In this document: in pieces, positions 14,426 through 23,824 of the stretch
Position numbering within the stretch: position 1 is the stretch's first letter
How the letters are laid out: every line of letters starts with the position of its first letter
From: Opitutia bacterium
Lineage (GTDB): Bacteria > Verrucomicrobiota > Verrucomicrobiae > Opitutales > Opitutaceae
NCBI GenBank assembly: GCA_947442255.1
Contig: CANEVO010000036.1
Coordinates: forward strand, 1-34,891
Direction: 5' to 3'
DNA length: 34,891 nt
Translations under genes and position numbers: made by a program
The notes under the pieces: generated by a model
The model's input: the letters and a program-made list of their open reading frames with translations, nothing else
The model's database searches: none
What the model was told of the DNA's origin: nothing

Positions 14426-15559
14426 CTACCCCCGCGCCTCGAACGCGCCGTCCGCGCGCTTCGCGATCAGGCGCTTCAGCTCCAGCATCATCAAGGTGGC
14501 CGAAAGCTGCGCGGCACCCAGCCCGGTCTGGGCGCCAAGCGCGTCCGGCGCCAGAATCGCTCCGCCCCGAAAGCACTCGAAAACCCGCGCTTCCTCGGCG
14601 GTCAGATTCGCGGGCCGGCCCGCCACCACGTCCGCCGGCTTCTCCGCGACCGGCTGGGGTCGCAGCCCTTCCAGATAATTCAGCTCGGACAGCAGATCAT
14701 CGATACTCGTGAGCAACGTCGCTCCGTCGCGAATGAGTTGGTGACAGCCCGCGCTCGTGTTCTGGTCGATCCGGCCCGGCACCGCAAAAATCAACCGGCC
14801 ATGCTCGCCTGCAAACCGCGCCGTGATCATCGCGCCGCCGGCGACATCGCTTTCCACCACGATCGTCGCCTCACACATGCCCGCCACGATGCGGTTGCGC
14901 ATCGCGAACGACTGCCGGTCCGCGCGCCGCCCGAAGGGAAATTCCGACAGGACCGCGCCACCGGCCTCGATCCGCCGGTAAAGTTCGAGATTTTCCGGTG
15001 GGTAAATGATGTCGATCCCCGTTCCCAGCACCGCGGCCGTTTTCCCGCCGACCGAGAGAGCGCCCTCGTGGGCCGCGGTATCGATGCCGCGGGCCAGCCC
15101 GCTCACGACGCAGAAGCCGAGCCGGCCCAGTTCCGCGCCAAATTTCTTCGCGACGGTCTGGCCATAGAGCGTCGTCCGGCGCGAGCCGACGATCGCAATG
15201 CACGGCTGCGAAAAATCATAATGCCCTTTGCGATAAAGGCCGATGGGCGGGTCGTGGATTTCCTTGAGCAGCCGCGGATAGAAGGCGTCGCGGGTCGTGA
15301 TGAAGTCAGCCCCGCTCGTCGCCATGCGCTCCTCCTCGCGTGCCAGATCGATTTGTTCGCGCCACGTCGCAATGCTGCGGGCGATGACGGGGCCGACGCC
15401 TTTGACGGATTCGAGGCGGCGTGAATCCTTCGCCAGAATCGTCCGCGGATCACCGCCCAATTCCTCCAATAATCGATTGAGCGTGACTGGCCCGATGTTC
15501 GGCAGCGCGTTCAACACGAGGAACGCCTGCCGCTCGGTCAACTCGCTCGCGCCGCTCAT
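14426..15559 (-). CDS. dprA: DNA-processing protein DprA
   Basis: A 377-residue protein that loads RecA onto incoming single-stranded DNA in natural transformation. An N-terminal HhH/SAM-like region holds VLNALPNIGPVTLNRLLEEL and VKGVGPVIA. The Rossmann-like DprA core has IAIVGSRRTTLYGQ, VVSGLARGIDTAAHEGAL, TAAVLGTGIDIIYPPENLEL, SEFPFG, FAMRNRIVAGM and FAVPGRIDQNTSAGCHQLIR. A C-terminal winged-helix domain (about 310-377) is present. The start ATG 15557-15559 overlaps the nnr stop as ATGA, so it is translationally coupled as the last gene of the pdxJ operon. An ORF extension to 15595 inside nnr is unlikely. Other competence genes are not in the window. Confidence 0.96.
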   Translation of the reverse strand: MSGASELTERQAFLVLNALPNIGPVTLNRLLEELGGDPRTILAKDSRRLESVKGVGPVIARSIATWREQIDLAREEERMATSGADFITTRDAFYPRLLKEIHDPPIGLYRKGHYDFSQPCIAIVGSRRTTLYGQTVAKKFGAELGRLGFCVVSGLARGIDTAAHEGALSVGGKTAAVLGTGIDIIYPPENLELYRRIEAGGAVLSEFPFGRRADRQSFAMRNRIVAGMCEATIVVESDVAGGAMITARFAGEHGRLIFAVPGRIDQNTSAGCHQLIRDGATLLTSIDDLLSELNYLEGLRPQPVAEKPADVVAGRPANLTAEEARVFECFRGGAILAPDALGAQTGLGAAQLSATLMMLELKRLIAKRADGAFEARG

Positions 15560-17139
15560 GAGTGGCAACCCCCGCCGCAATCTGTCGGATGGCATCCGCT
15601 AACTCCGCCACATGCGCGCAACGTTTCAGGTAAAAAATCGAGCACCTGCGTCGTCTGCACGGCCACCTGCCCATGCGCCCGGGCCAGTGCGTCGGCCGCC
15701 ATTCCATGCCACACCACGCCCCGCGCAGCGGCCAGCAATGGCTCTGCCGCCGTTTGAGCCAGCTGCGTTCCGATCATTCCCGCGAGCAAGTCACCGCTGC
15801 CCCCCCGCGCCAGCACCGGGCCGCCAAACGGACTGTAGTAACCCTCGCGACCTCCACTCGCCGTAATGCCGGTGAGCTGGCCCTTCACGACGATCACCGC
15901 CTCCCGGCCCGCGGGCGTCCGATAAAAATCATCCCCCGCCAGCAGCCGCTTCAATTCGCCCAGGTGCGGAGTCAAAATGCGGCGCGCCGTGCCCGCTCGC
16001 ACGATCATCGGTTGAAGCGCGTCCGCATCCAGCACCAGCGGCACCGGCGCGGTTTTCACGAGATCCTCCACGAGGACGAGCGTTTCCCCTTCGCGGCCGA
16101 TTCCCGGGCCGATCAGCAGCGCCGTGGCACGCTCGATCCGCTCGCGCAGCAGCGCCTGCCCCTCCAGCGCGAGGTTGCCCGCCGGCGTTTCCGGCCAGCC
16201 CACCCACATGGCCTCCGGCGCGCGCGCGGCAAAGGCCGCCGCCAGCGACTCCGGCACAAAGGCGGTCACGAGACCGGCACCACTCCGCAACGCCGCGAGC
16301 ACCGACATCAGCACCGCGCCCGGGTAGCTCCGCGATCCGCCGACCACGAAAAGATGCCCGTAGTCGCGTTTGTCCGTGGCCGGCGCACGCAAACCCGCCA
16401 ACGGACCGAGCAACTCCGGCATCAGCACGCGCAGCCGCGCCTCGACTTTTTCGTCTGCGAAGAACCCCAGATCGAGATACCGCAGCCGGCCCACAAATCC
16501 GGCATTCAGCCCGTTGATCACCGGAGTTTTCACGCTCCCGGTCGCATAGGTGAAATCGGCGGGCAGCACCGGATCGGAGCGCTTCGTCGTGTCGCTCAAG
16601 CCGCTCGGCAGATCGATCGCCGCGCGCAGCCGGACGGGCAGTGCTTTCACCGTGTCGAACACCGCGGCGATCCGAGGCTCCACCGGGGCCCGGAACTGGA
16701 ACCCAAATATGCCGTCGAGACTGAGCGCATAGCCGGCTGCACGACGGACCCGGTTTCCATCCGCTGCCGGCTGCCATCGTGCGACCCGTGAACCGCCGGC
16801 GTGCACGAGTTCCTGCCACGCCCGGGCGGCGAGTGGCCGCAAGGCACGCTCGCCGAAGACAAATCCCACCTCCGCGCGCGCCGAAGGATATCGTTTCAAA
16901 ATGGATTGGGCGGCGATGATGGCGTCGCCGCCGTTGTGCCCCTTGCCCGCGAGCACGAGAATTCCTCCGTCGGCGGGAAATCCACCGATCTCCTCGAAAT
17001 CGTGGAGCACGGCGTCGCCCACGGCCCGACCGGCCCGCTGCATCGCGGCCCACTCCTTCATTTCGTCGCCCCCGAAATACCGTGACTCGAAATCGCGGGC
17101 CTCGACGCAGGACAAAATCGGATGGGACGGCAGGCTCAT
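15556..17139 (-). CDS. nnr: Bifunctional NAD(P)HX epimerase / ADP- or ATP-dependent NAD(P)HX dehydratase
   Basis: A 527-residue metabolite-repair enzyme that reconverts hydrated NADH/NADPH. The N-terminal YjeF_N epimerase domain (about 1-215) has RAGRAVGDAVL, GILVLAGKGHNGGDAIIAAQ, SLDGIFGFQF and AIDLPSGLSDTT. The C-terminal ribokinase-like YjeF_C dehydratase domain (about 240-510) has YGHLFVVGGSRSYPGAVLMS, GPGIGREG, LVLDADALQ, ILTPHLGELKRLL, VIVVKG and the catalytic-loop signature ARGGSGDLLAGMIGTQLAQ. ATG 17137-17139 overlaps the stop of the upstream gene (ATGA), fixing the start; the frame open to 17217 is read-through into that gene. The Cys- and His-bearing C-terminal tail (SGCHPTDCGGGCHS) is an unusual extension. 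Confidence 0.95.
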   Translation of the reverse strand: MSLPSHPILSCVEARDFESRYFGGDEMKEWAAMQRAGRAVGDAVLHDFEEIGGFPADGGILVLAGKGHNGGDAIIAAQSILKRYPSARAEVGFVFGERALRPLAARAWQELVHAGGSRVARWQPAADGNRVRRAAGYALSLDGIFGFQFRAPVEPRIAAVFDTVKALPVRLRAAIDLPSGLSDTTKRSDPVLPADFTYATGSVKTPVINGLNAGFVGRLRYLDLGFFADEKVEARLRVLMPELLGPLAGLRAPATDKRDYGHLFVVGGSRSYPGAVLMSVLAALRSGAGLVTAFVPESLAAAFAARAPEAMWVGWPETPAGNLALEGQALLRERIERATALLIGPGIGREGETLVLVEDLVKTAPVPLVLDADALQPMIVRAGTARRILTPHLGELKRLLAGDDFYRTPAGREAVIVVKGQLTGITASGGREGYYSPFGGPVLARGGSGDLLAGMIGTQLAQTAAEPLLAAARGVVWHGMAADALARAHGQVAVQTTQVLDFLPETLRACGGVSGCHPTDCGGGCHS

Positions 17140-17618
17140 GATTTTCCAGAACGTTCGACCGCCTGCTCCCGCCACTCGCGATATTGCTCCGGGGTTTCCG
17201 TGAACTGGAGCGGACACTCCGGCGGCAGGGGTTTCCCGTGGCGGATCACGAGGCGGGTGAGTTTCGGGATGCTGCGAAAATACAGCGCGTCGGCGATGCG
17301 GCGCACTTCATAAAATTCGGTGAACCCCTCCGTGCCGGGGTTCCAATATGCCATCTGCGTCGTGTCGCTGTCCCAAACCGCGTTCGAACCCCATTCGGCG
17401 AACACCGCCTCGACCGTAGTGAGCTTGGTCGCCTGCGGTTCGCGCGGCGGGGCGACGGCCCGCGCCGGAGCGGGCGGCGGCGCCTTCGGTTCCGGCTTCG
17501 GCACGGCCCAGACGACGAGCGCACCCAGCACAAATCCCAGCGACACCCACGACGGCACCTTGGACATCGTCGCCGGCGACGGCGGATGGGATCGGATCTC
17601 GGGATCTTCGTGGTCCAT
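17136..17618 (-). CDS. Single-pass anchored protein of unknown function in the pdxJ operon
   Basis: A 160-residue protein I do not recognise. A short polar N-terminus (about 1-20) is followed by one hydrophobic segment, VPSWVSLGFVLGALVVWAV (about 21-39), then a Pro/Ala-rich linker (PKPEPKAPPPAPARAVAPPR). The C-terminal domain of about 95 residues is probably outside the cytosol and rich in aromatics: VEAVFAEWGSNAVWDSDTTQ, MAYWNPGTEGFTEFYEVRRI and PECPLQFTETPEQYREWREQ. It lies 15 nt after acpS and overlaps nnr by ATGA, so it is surely translated with them. The single membrane segment with Pro-rich spacer suggests a periplasmic accessory protein. The function is unknown. Confidence 0.7.
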   Translation of the reverse strand: MDHEDPEIRSHPPSPATMSKVPSWVSLGFVLGALVVWAVPKPEPKAPPPAPARAVAPPREPQATKLTTVEAVFAEWGSNAVWDSDTTQMAYWNPGTEGFTEFYEVRRIADALYFRSIPKLTRLVIRHGKPLPPECPLQFTETPEQYREWREQAVERSGKS

Positions 17619-17633
17619 GGTGGAGTGCCGCCG

Positions 17634-18041
17634 TCAGGCCCGGACTAAGGCCGCCACCGCCATGGCCACGGTTTCGGTGTGAGAAAGGCTGACATGAACA
17701 TGCGTGGCGCCCACCCGCTGCAGCAGGGCTGCGCCCTTTTCATCCAGCCGCACCAGCGGTTGATGCCGCTCGCCGTGGTAAATCGAAACCGACCGCCAGC
17801 CGAGTTCCGCACCGATGCCGGTCGAGAAACATTTCGACACGGCCTCCTTCGCCGCAAAACGGGCCGCGTAGTGCTTGTGGGGATGGGTCATGCGCGAGCA
17901 ATAGGCGCGCTCCTCGTCGGTGAAGACCCGGTGCAGAAACCGCTCGCCCTGCCGCTCCAAAATGCCCCGCACCCGCTCGACCTCGATGATGTCTGCGCCC
18001 AACCCGATCAGCACACCGCCCGGTGGGAGTTGGATGTTCAT
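17634..18041 (-). CDS. acpS: Holo-[acyl-carrier-protein] synthase
   Basis: A 135-residue phosphopantetheinyl transferase that activates ACP with the 4'-phosphopantetheine arm of CoA. Motifs are LIGLGADIIEVERVRGIL (Mg-binding Asp in GADI), FLHRVFTDEERAYC, RFAAKEAVSKCFSTGIG (Glu of the KE pair), and HVSLSHTETVAMAVAAL near the end. The length is standard. The start is ATG 18041, 53 nt after pdxJ on the same strand. It is a cytosolic homotrimer in the family. Confidence 0.96.
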   Translation of the reverse strand: MNIQLPPGGVLIGLGADIIEVERVRGILERQGERFLHRVFTDEERAYCSRMTHPHKHYAARFAAKEAVSKCFSTGIGAELGWRSVSIYHGERHQPLVRLDEKGAALLQRVGATHVHVSLSHTETVAMAVAALVRA

Positions 18042-18094
18042 GCGAAGGTGCGGATTGTTGAATAGCTGCTCGCGGAAAGTAATCCAACCATGCG

Positions 18095-18850
18095 CTAGTC
18101 ACTGCTCGATCTGCCGTTCATCCGCGCCTTCATTTCCCGGACGGCCTCCTCGACTCCAGTAAACAACGCGCGACTTACAATGCTGTGGCCGATGTTCAAC
18201 TCGTGCAGGTGCGGCAGCGTGCGCACTTCGGCGATATTGACGTAATTGATGCCGTGCCCGGCATTGACCACCAATCCGAGCGCATGCGCCAGTTCCGCCC
18301 CGCGTCGCAACCGGGAAAATTCCGTGGCGCGGTCCGGCGAATAGTAAGCCTCGGCGTACGCGCCGGTGTGCAACTCGATCCACGGCGCTCCCAGTTGCGC
18401 GCTGAGTTCGATCTGCGCCTCATCCGGATCGATGAAGAGGCTCGTCTTGATCCCTGCGGCGTTCATCGCGGCGACGCAGGCGGCCACCCGATCACGGTTG
18501 GCGAGCACATCCAGTCCCCCCTCGGTGGTGACCTCGGTACGATTTTCCGGCACGAGACAGACGGAGTGAGGCTTTAACTCAAGGGCCAGCGCCGTCATCA
18601 CCGGCGTACAGACCATCTCGAGATTCAGCCGGGTGCCGATGCTCCCGCGCAGCCGCCAAACGTCCCGATCCTGGATGTGCCGACGGTCCTCCCGCAAGTG
18701 AACGGTGATGCCGTCGCCGCCGGCGCGTTCCGCGGCGAGTGAAAACGCCACCGGATCGGGCTCGACGGCTCCGCCATCCGCCGTCGCCGCGCGATAGCGC
18801 GCCTGCCGCAGAGTCGCACAGTGGTCGATGTTGACGCCGAGAAGAATCAT
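18095..18850 (-). CDS. pdxJ: Pyridoxine 5'-phosphate synthase
   Basis: A 251-residue TIM-barrel enzyme that condenses 3-amino-1-hydroxyacetone phosphate with deoxyxylulose 5-phosphate, the last ring-forming step of vitamin B6 synthesis. It begins MILLGVNIDHCATLRQARY, and has EPDPVAFSLAAERAGGDGIT, VHLREDRRHIQDRDV (catalytic His and Arg), LNLEMVCTPVM, VCLVPENRTEVTTEGGLDV, FIDPDEAQIELSAQLGAPWI, ELHTGAYA, VNAGHGINYVN and ELNIGHSIVSRALFTGVEEA. ATG 18848-18850 gives the exact family start; the open frame to 18946 is not needed. It is the first gene of the pdxJ-acpS-X-nnr-dprA operon and is divergent from the VC0807-like gene. Confidence 0.96.
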   Translation of the reverse strand: MILLGVNIDHCATLRQARYRAATADGGAVEPDPVAFSLAAERAGGDGITVHLREDRRHIQDRDVWRLRGSIGTRLNLEMVCTPVMTALALELKPHSVCLVPENRTEVTTEGGLDVLANRDRVAACVAAMNAAGIKTSLFIDPDEAQIELSAQLGAPWIELHTGAYAEAYYSPDRATEFSRLRRGAELAHALGLVVNAGHGINYVNIAEVRTLPHLHELNIGHSIVSRALFTGVEEAVREMKARMNGRSSSD

Positions 18851-18954
18851 GGGGAGGGAGCAATGACAGAAATTTGGAGACCGGAAACCAGTAAAATGGA
18901 GTTTCGGCACCTTTCCGCTTCCGCGGGTCTGCCGTTTCGAATTCACTTGGGCTT

Positions 18955-19662
18955 GTGACTTCCGCCGCGCCCAAACGGGAAAACCTCCTGCTCAACCTGG
19001 TCTGCAATCTGATCGTGCCGACGGTCATCCTGATGAAGTTCAGCGGCGACCGTACGCTCGGGCCGCTGTGGGGGCTGGTGGTCGCCCTGGCTTTTCCCGT
19101 GGGCTACGGACTCTACGACTTCACCGTTCGCAAAAAGACCAACCTTCTTTCCATCATCGGCTTTGTCAGCGTGTTGCTCTCGGGCGGACTCGGTCTGCTG
19201 AAAGCGGACGGCTTTTGGTTCGCGGTGAAGGAGGCGGCCGTTCCCGCCGTGATCGGCGTCGTCGTTCTGCTTTCGTTGCGTTCCAAAAAGCCGCTAGTCC
19301 GCGAATTGATCTTCAACGACCAGATCATCGACGTGCCGAAGGTCGAATCGGCCCTCGCCGCCCGCGAGTCCCGCGGCGCATTCGAAACCCTACTCCGACG
19401 CTCCAGCATGTGGCTTGCCCTGGCGTTCCTCGGCAGCGCCATCTTAAACTACGGACTTGCGCGTTACGTACTGCGCAGCCCGCCCGGCACGCCCGAATTC
19501 AACGCCGAACTCGGCCGCATGCACCTCCTGGCGTGGCCGGTCATCGTCATCCCGAGCATGGTCGTGATGATGGTCGTATTTTGGAAACTCATCTCGGGGC
19601 TCACCTACCTGACCGGACTCACGCAGGACGAGATTTTCCACAGCCCAAAAGACAAAAAGTAG
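18955..19662 (+). CDS. VC0807-like integral membrane protein
   Basis: A 235-residue membrane protein from GTG 18955. It has about five or six hydrophobic helices, near residues 10-30, 36-55, 62-82, 86-105, 150-172 and 190-215. Signature stretches are NLVCNLIVPTVILMKFSGDR, the turn GYGLYDFTVRKKTNLLSIIG, SGGLGLLKADGFWFAVKEAA, then the soluble loop FNDQIID...ESALAARESRGAFE. This pattern matches the VC0807-family proteins found in many Gram-negatives (often near septation or intracellular-septation-like proteins). No transport or catalytic motif is known for the family. It is divergent from pdxJ with a 104-nt gap and ends in TAG. Confidence 0.75.
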   Translation: MTSAAPKRENLLLNLVCNLIVPTVILMKFSGDRTLGPLWGLVVALAFPVGYGLYDFTVRKKTNLLSIIGFVSVLLSGGLGLLKADGFWFAVKEAAVPAVIGVVVLLSLRSKKPLVRELIFNDQIIDVPKVESALAARESRGAFETLLRRSSMWLALAFLGSAILNYGLARYVLRSPPGTPEFNAELGRMHLLAWPVIVIPSMVVMMVVFWKLISGLTYLTGLTQDEIFHSPKDKK

Positions 19663-19781
19663 CAGGCGCGCCGTCAGTCTCCGCACCTATTGCCGCAGGA
19701 CGGGGCACTCGACGCCCCAACCCGCCCGCGAAAAGGGCCGCTCGACTCCGTCCGCGAAGCGCCCGGCCCGTCCGCCTCGCG

Positions 19782-22031
19782 TCATTTCAACCATTCCGTC
19801 AAAATCCCATGGGGCTTTTCGTTGGGTGCGAGTGCTTCGATCTTCAATTGCCCTTCCGCCCGCTGGGATCGATAGGCGGCCCGGACGATCGCAATCTCGT
19901 CGTTGATCCTGCCATCGGCGGAGTTGCCGGCGGCATCGGTCATCCCTGCGATCGTCAGCTTTCTTGGGGCCAGGCTGGCCGCCAGATCGGGCAGATCGTA
20001 GGCTCCCAAGGCACCCGGAACGATGCTGTAAACAAACGCGGTGTTATAAAAACGGTTCGTCACCATGGACTGGTAGGATGAAAGCGGCTCGAGCAGAGCC
20101 AGCCTGGTCAGGCCCGGATCGAAGGCAGCCGCATGCAACAAGACCGGCGTCATTTCCCGCCTCGCCACACCGTAGACTTCGCCGCTGCCACCACGTTGCC
20201 GCAAAAGCCGCGTGAGCCTGACCACATCGCCGGCCCGAATGCCCACGATGCTTCGGCCGATCAGGGTGGCCGTGTACACCATGTTGTAGGAGATGCCTTC
20301 AATTTCCGCATCCCCCCGGAAACTGCCGGGGCCCATTTCACCGGTTCCGAGCAGATCAGGCGCGAGCACCGTAAAGCCATTCCGGACCAACCACTCCAAC
20401 TCCCCTCCGGCGGCGGACTCGGCCGCCTTGCCCGCCGGATGAAGGTAAATCAGCGATTTCCGACTTGGGCCTTCCGGGATGAATAAAAGGTAGGGGATGA
20501 CATAGTCGCCCTCCCCTTTCACAAAATATTTCTCGATCACATAGCCTTCCCGCTGAATCCGCCCGGTAAATATCGGTTCATTCCCGGCCCCGGGCTCGCG
20601 ATAACCCGCCAGCCGCTTGGCAGAACTCAACACCGCGGGGAGATGCCCGGCCAGATCGGTGCGCGAGGTTTGCAACCGGCCGACGACTTTTTCCGCATCC
20701 TTGCGGTTCAAACTGAAAACCGTTTCGCCCCCCAGCGAAGTGGCCAACTGTCCGGTGGAGGTCTTCTGGAGCTCACCCGCCGTCGGAAAATCGACCTCCT
20801 CCTCCGCCGGCGAACCCGGCAACTGCAGGTGCTTTTGGAAAAAAGCATACATGGCTTCACGGTTTTTGCGGGTGTAGCCGTGACCAAAATCATCCTCGGT
20901 TATCGCAAGGTTCTCCGGGTGCCCGGTTAGCGCATAGATCCGCTTCGCCTCGGTGTAGGACTCGCGGGCGCCCTGAATGCTAAAAAAATCCCTGGTCGTG
21001 GCCATGATGAGCGTGGGGCGCGGAGCCCGGATCTCCAAGAAATCCGGATGATCGATGCCCCGCACAATGCCATGCAAAAAATTCTGCTCCCCATCCTGCA
21101 CCCCGACCGACTCCATGAGCCGCCGATAGCTGGTGATGTAGCCGGCCGGGGCGGATGCCGCCACCCGCTCATCGAGGGCGGAAATATAGGCAGTTTGAGT
21201 ACCGCCACCCGAGAGCCCGTGCACGCCCACCCGCTGCGGATCCACTTCGCTTCGACTCACGAGATAATCGATGCCCCGGATGCCATCCCAAGCATAATAC
21301 CGCGCAACAGACTTCCCAATGAGAAAGGCCTGCGGCGACGGATAGGAGTGTTCCTTGGTGGAACTGCCAATGACCGATTCGCCCTTGCCCGGATCAAGAT
21401 ACTGCAACCGTTCTCCTTGGCCGATGGGATCGATCGCGAGAACGATGAAGCCCTTTTTGACCAGGTTGAGCAGGGGCATCTGGTAGGACGGCAAACGGTA
21501 AACCCCGTGGCTATGCCCGCTGCAGAATAGAATCGCCGGCGTGGGCGGCCGGACATTGTCGGGGATAAAAAGCGAGGCGGTGACGTAGAATCCAGGCAGG
21601 GATTCATAGATGACGTTCTCCACCCGGTAGCCGCTTTTCTTAACTGTGCCGGTAATCTTGGGATTCAACGGAGTCTTCTCCGGAAATGATCCCACCACAT
21701 CCCACATAGTCTGCCTGAGCTCCAACTGGCGTTGCTCCAAATCGCCCTTCGTCCGGATTCGCGCGACTTGTCCCGCTCTGGCATCGAGCAATTTGAAGGC
21801 TTCGCCCGCAAGGAAATGATACAGGGCGTTGCCCGCATCGCTGTGCTGCAGCCAGTTGTTCCGGATCACATCGAGTTCGTTCCGCGCCCGGTCGCCACCG
21901 GCTTTACCCGCGCGGGCGGGATTGGCTCCCGCCGCCTGCGACCAACCGGCTGCCGGCGTGGCCAGGGTTAAGATCGACGCGAGTAACAAAAATGCGGAGC
22001 GACCGCGCGGGAGGTCTGGTCGATGAGTCAT
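19782..22031 (-). CDS. Secreted tandem alpha/beta-hydrolase, acetylxylan-esterase type
   Basis: A 749-residue exported protein. The start ATG 22029-22031 gives a signal peptide (RSAFLLLASILTLATPAAGW, cleavage near WSQA-A). Domain 1 (about 115-395) resembles acetyl-xylan/dienelactone-type hydrolases: PAILFCSGHSHGVYRLPSYQ, AIDPIGQGERLQYLDPG, RGIDYLVSRSEVDPQRVGVH with nucleophile GLSGGGTQ, and the late EDDFGHGYTRKNREAMYAFF with the His. Domain 2 (about 480-740) repeats the fold (SLIYLHPAGKAAESA, FTVLAPDLLGTGEMGPGSF), but its nucleophile elbow reads GVARREMTP, with no GxSxG, so it is probably inactive. Such Verrucomicrobial proteins act on plant polysaccharide esters in the periplasm; the substrate here is inferred only. 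Confidence 0.85.
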   Translation of the reverse strand: MTHRPDLPRGRSAFLLLASILTLATPAAGWSQAAGANPARAGKAGGDRARNELDVIRNNWLQHSDAGNALYHFLAGEAFKLLDARAGQVARIRTKGDLEQRQLELRQTMWDVVGSFPEKTPLNPKITGTVKKSGYRVENVIYESLPGFYVTASLFIPDNVRPPTPAILFCSGHSHGVYRLPSYQMPLLNLVKKGFIVLAIDPIGQGERLQYLDPGKGESVIGSSTKEHSYPSPQAFLIGKSVARYYAWDGIRGIDYLVSRSEVDPQRVGVHGLSGGGTQTAYISALDERVAASAPAGYITSYRRLMESVGVQDGEQNFLHGIVRGIDHPDFLEIRAPRPTLIMATTRDFFSIQGARESYTEAKRIYALTGHPENLAITEDDFGHGYTRKNREAMYAFFQKHLQLPGSPAEEEVDFPTAGELQKTSTGQLATSLGGETVFSLNRKDAEKVVGRLQTSRTDLAGHLPAVLSSAKRLAGYREPGAGNEPIFTGRIQREGYVIEKYFVKGEGDYVIPYLLFIPEGPSRKSLIYLHPAGKAAESAAGGELEWLVRNGFTVLAPDLLGTGEMGPGSFRGDAEIEGISYNMVYTATLIGRSIVGIRAGDVVRLTRLLRQRGGSGEVYGVARREMTPVLLHAAAFDPGLTRLALLEPLSSYQSMVTNRFYNTAFVYSIVPGALGAYDLPDLAASLAPRKLTIAGMTDAAGNSADGRINDEIAIVRAAYRSQRAEGQLKIEALAPNEKPHGILTEWLK

Positions 22032-22384
22032 GGGAGTGGCTGGGTTGGGGGTTCGGGGGCAGTGATCAGGGATAAAATCCAAACTGGCGGCTCCGTCTAA
22101 GACCGTCGTTTCGCAGACTCATCACCGAGTCCGCGCGGAGTCGCCTAAGGCCGCAAACCAGCCGGAGCCGCGTCCAAGAAGATGCCGCCATTCCCGCGCT
22201 CGGGCCGGTGAACAATCTTCGATGGGGTCCCGCCGTTCACGACCCGCGGAGGCAAACCTTCGGCCGGGTCGCGGTCAACGGCCAAGTAGGGATCCGCTCC
22301 GGGCCCGCCGACCGACCGGAAGGCCGAAACTACGCCGGACAGCTGAATCAACCGTCCCTCTCCTCCGACGTCCCCCGCGGCGTT
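22032..22384. other. Intergenic region without a recognised gene
   Basis: This 353-nt region lies between gltA and the esterase gene. A minus-strand frame at 22145-22351 (68 codons) has no family resemblance I know, and no repeat or hairpin stands out. It probably holds the esterase promoter and the gltA transcript end. Confidence 0.4.
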
Positions 22385-23683
22385 TTAGCCGCGCTGATCG
22401 ATCGGCACGTAATCGCGCTTCACCGCGCCCACGTAGATCTGCCGGGGACGGTAGATGCGGCCCTTGGGATTCGACGCCACTTCACGCCAGTTTGCGATGT
22501 AGCCAGGGGTCCGGCCGATCGCGAACAGAGTCGTGAACATGTTCATCGGAATGCCGATCGCACGCATGATGATGCCGGAGTAGAAATCGACGTTCGGATA
22601 GAGTTTGCGGGAAACGAAATAATCGTCCTTTAGCGCCGCCTGCTCGAGGTTCTTCGCAATATTGAGCAGCGGATCGTCGATGCCCAATCGCTGGAGCACC
22701 GTGTCGCACGCCGCCCCGATGATTTTCGCGCGCGGGTCGAAGTTGCGGTAGACCGCATGCCCGAAGCCCATCAGCCGGTTGCTCTTGCTGCCGGATTTCG
22801 CGGCGGCGATGAAACGCGTGCCGTCGTCGCCCTCGTCGTGGATCGACTGCAGCATCTGCATGACGGCGACGTTGGCCCCGCCGTGCAGCGGGCCGGAGAG
22901 GGCGCAGATGCCGGCGGAGATCGACGTGAAAAGATTCGCCGCACTGGACCCGACCATGCGCACCGTCGAGGTCGAGCAGTTTTGCTCGTGGTCGGCGTGG
23001 AGCAGGAGCACGAGGTTCAAGGCCTTGGCGACCTCAGGCATCGCCTCGTAATCCTTGTAGGGCTCCGAAAACATCATGTGCAGGAAATTTTCGCAGAACG
23101 GCAGTTCCTGCTTCGGGAAAATGAACGGCAGACCGCGCTGATAGCGGTAGATCATCGCCACCATGGTGCGGATCTTCGAAATCCCGATGGCTGCGGCCAA
23201 ATCGAAATTCTGCAGGTCTTTCTCGAAATTGTTCGTCGCGAGATCGGGGTGGTAGGCGGGCAGAGCGCTCACCATGGCGGAGAGCATGGCCATTGGCGAC
23301 GCACTTGTCGGAAAGCCTTCGAGCACCTTCTGCATCTGGGTTTCCGCCGCCGCGTTCTTGCGCAGGCGCAGTCCAAATTCCTTGCGCTGAACCGGCGTGG
23401 GCAGCTCGCCGTAGATCACGAGATACGCCGTCTCGACATAGTCGCTCTGGTTCGCGAGCTGGTCGATCGGGTAGCCGCGATGGCGCAGGATTCCGTTGTC
23501 GCCGTCGAGATACGTGATCTGGCTCTCGCATGAGCCGGTGTTGCCGTAGCCCTGGTCGTAGGCGATGTGGCCGGTCGTCGCGCGCAGGGTGCGCGTATCG
23601 ATCGCTTTCTCCCCTTCGCTGCCCTCGATGATGGGCAGGGGAAATTCTTTGTCGTCCAACTTTAACAACGCAGTCTTGGCCAT
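22385..23683 (-). CDS. gltA: Citrate synthase
   Basis: A 432-residue type II-like citrate synthase that makes citrate from acetyl-CoA and oxaloacetate at the entry of the TCA cycle (cytosol). The catalytic signatures are complete: [36 protein letters not shown] (catalytic His), [20 protein letters not shown] (catalytic His and Asp region). The N-terminal small beta domain with [20 protein letters not shown] and the [12 protein letters not shown] helix is typical. It closes with [20 protein letters not shown] and RPRQIYVG. The start is ATG 23683. It lies 141 nt after hisH on the same strand and may have its own promoter. Confidence 0.97.
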   Translation of the reverse strand: MAKTALLKLDDKEFPLPIIEGSEGEKAIDTRTLRATTGHIAYDQGYGNTGSCESQITYLDGDNGILRHRGYPIDQLANQSDYVETAYLVIYGELPTPVQRKEFGLRLRKNAAAETQMQKVLEGFPTSASPMAMLSAMVSALPAYHPDLATNNFEKDLQNFDLAAAIGISKIRTMVAMIYRYQRGLPFIFPKQELPFCENFLHMMFSEPYKDYEAMPEVAKALNLVLLLHADHEQNCSTSTVRMVGSSAANLFTSISAGICALSGPLHGGANVAVMQMLQSIHDEGDDGTRFIAAAKSGSKSNRLMGFGHAVYRNFDPRAKIIGAACDTVLQRLGIDDPLLNIAKNLEQAALKDDYFVSRKLYPNVDFYSGIIMRAIGIPMNMFTTLFAIGRTPGYIANWREVASNPKGRIYRPRQIYVGAVKRDYVPIDQRG

Positions 23684-23824
23684 GGTGAACGAGCGAAACT
23701 AATTCCCCGCCGCTGGCAAAGGAAAGTTTCCGTTCGAGGCCCCGAAAGACGCGGAATAAGCAGCCGGACACGCGGCCGTAAGTCCGCCTCAAGCGAATCC
23801 GCCCTGCGACCGGCGATCACCCCT

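Noticed and set aside
19702..19718. GGGGC/GCCCC hairpin between the VC0807-like gene and the esterase
   Set aside because: Only 5 bp of stem and no T-tract on either strand, so I do not call a terminator.
22145..22351. Minus-strand 68-codon ORF upstream of the esterase
   Set aside because: No family resemblance, no convincing start signal and an atypical composition.
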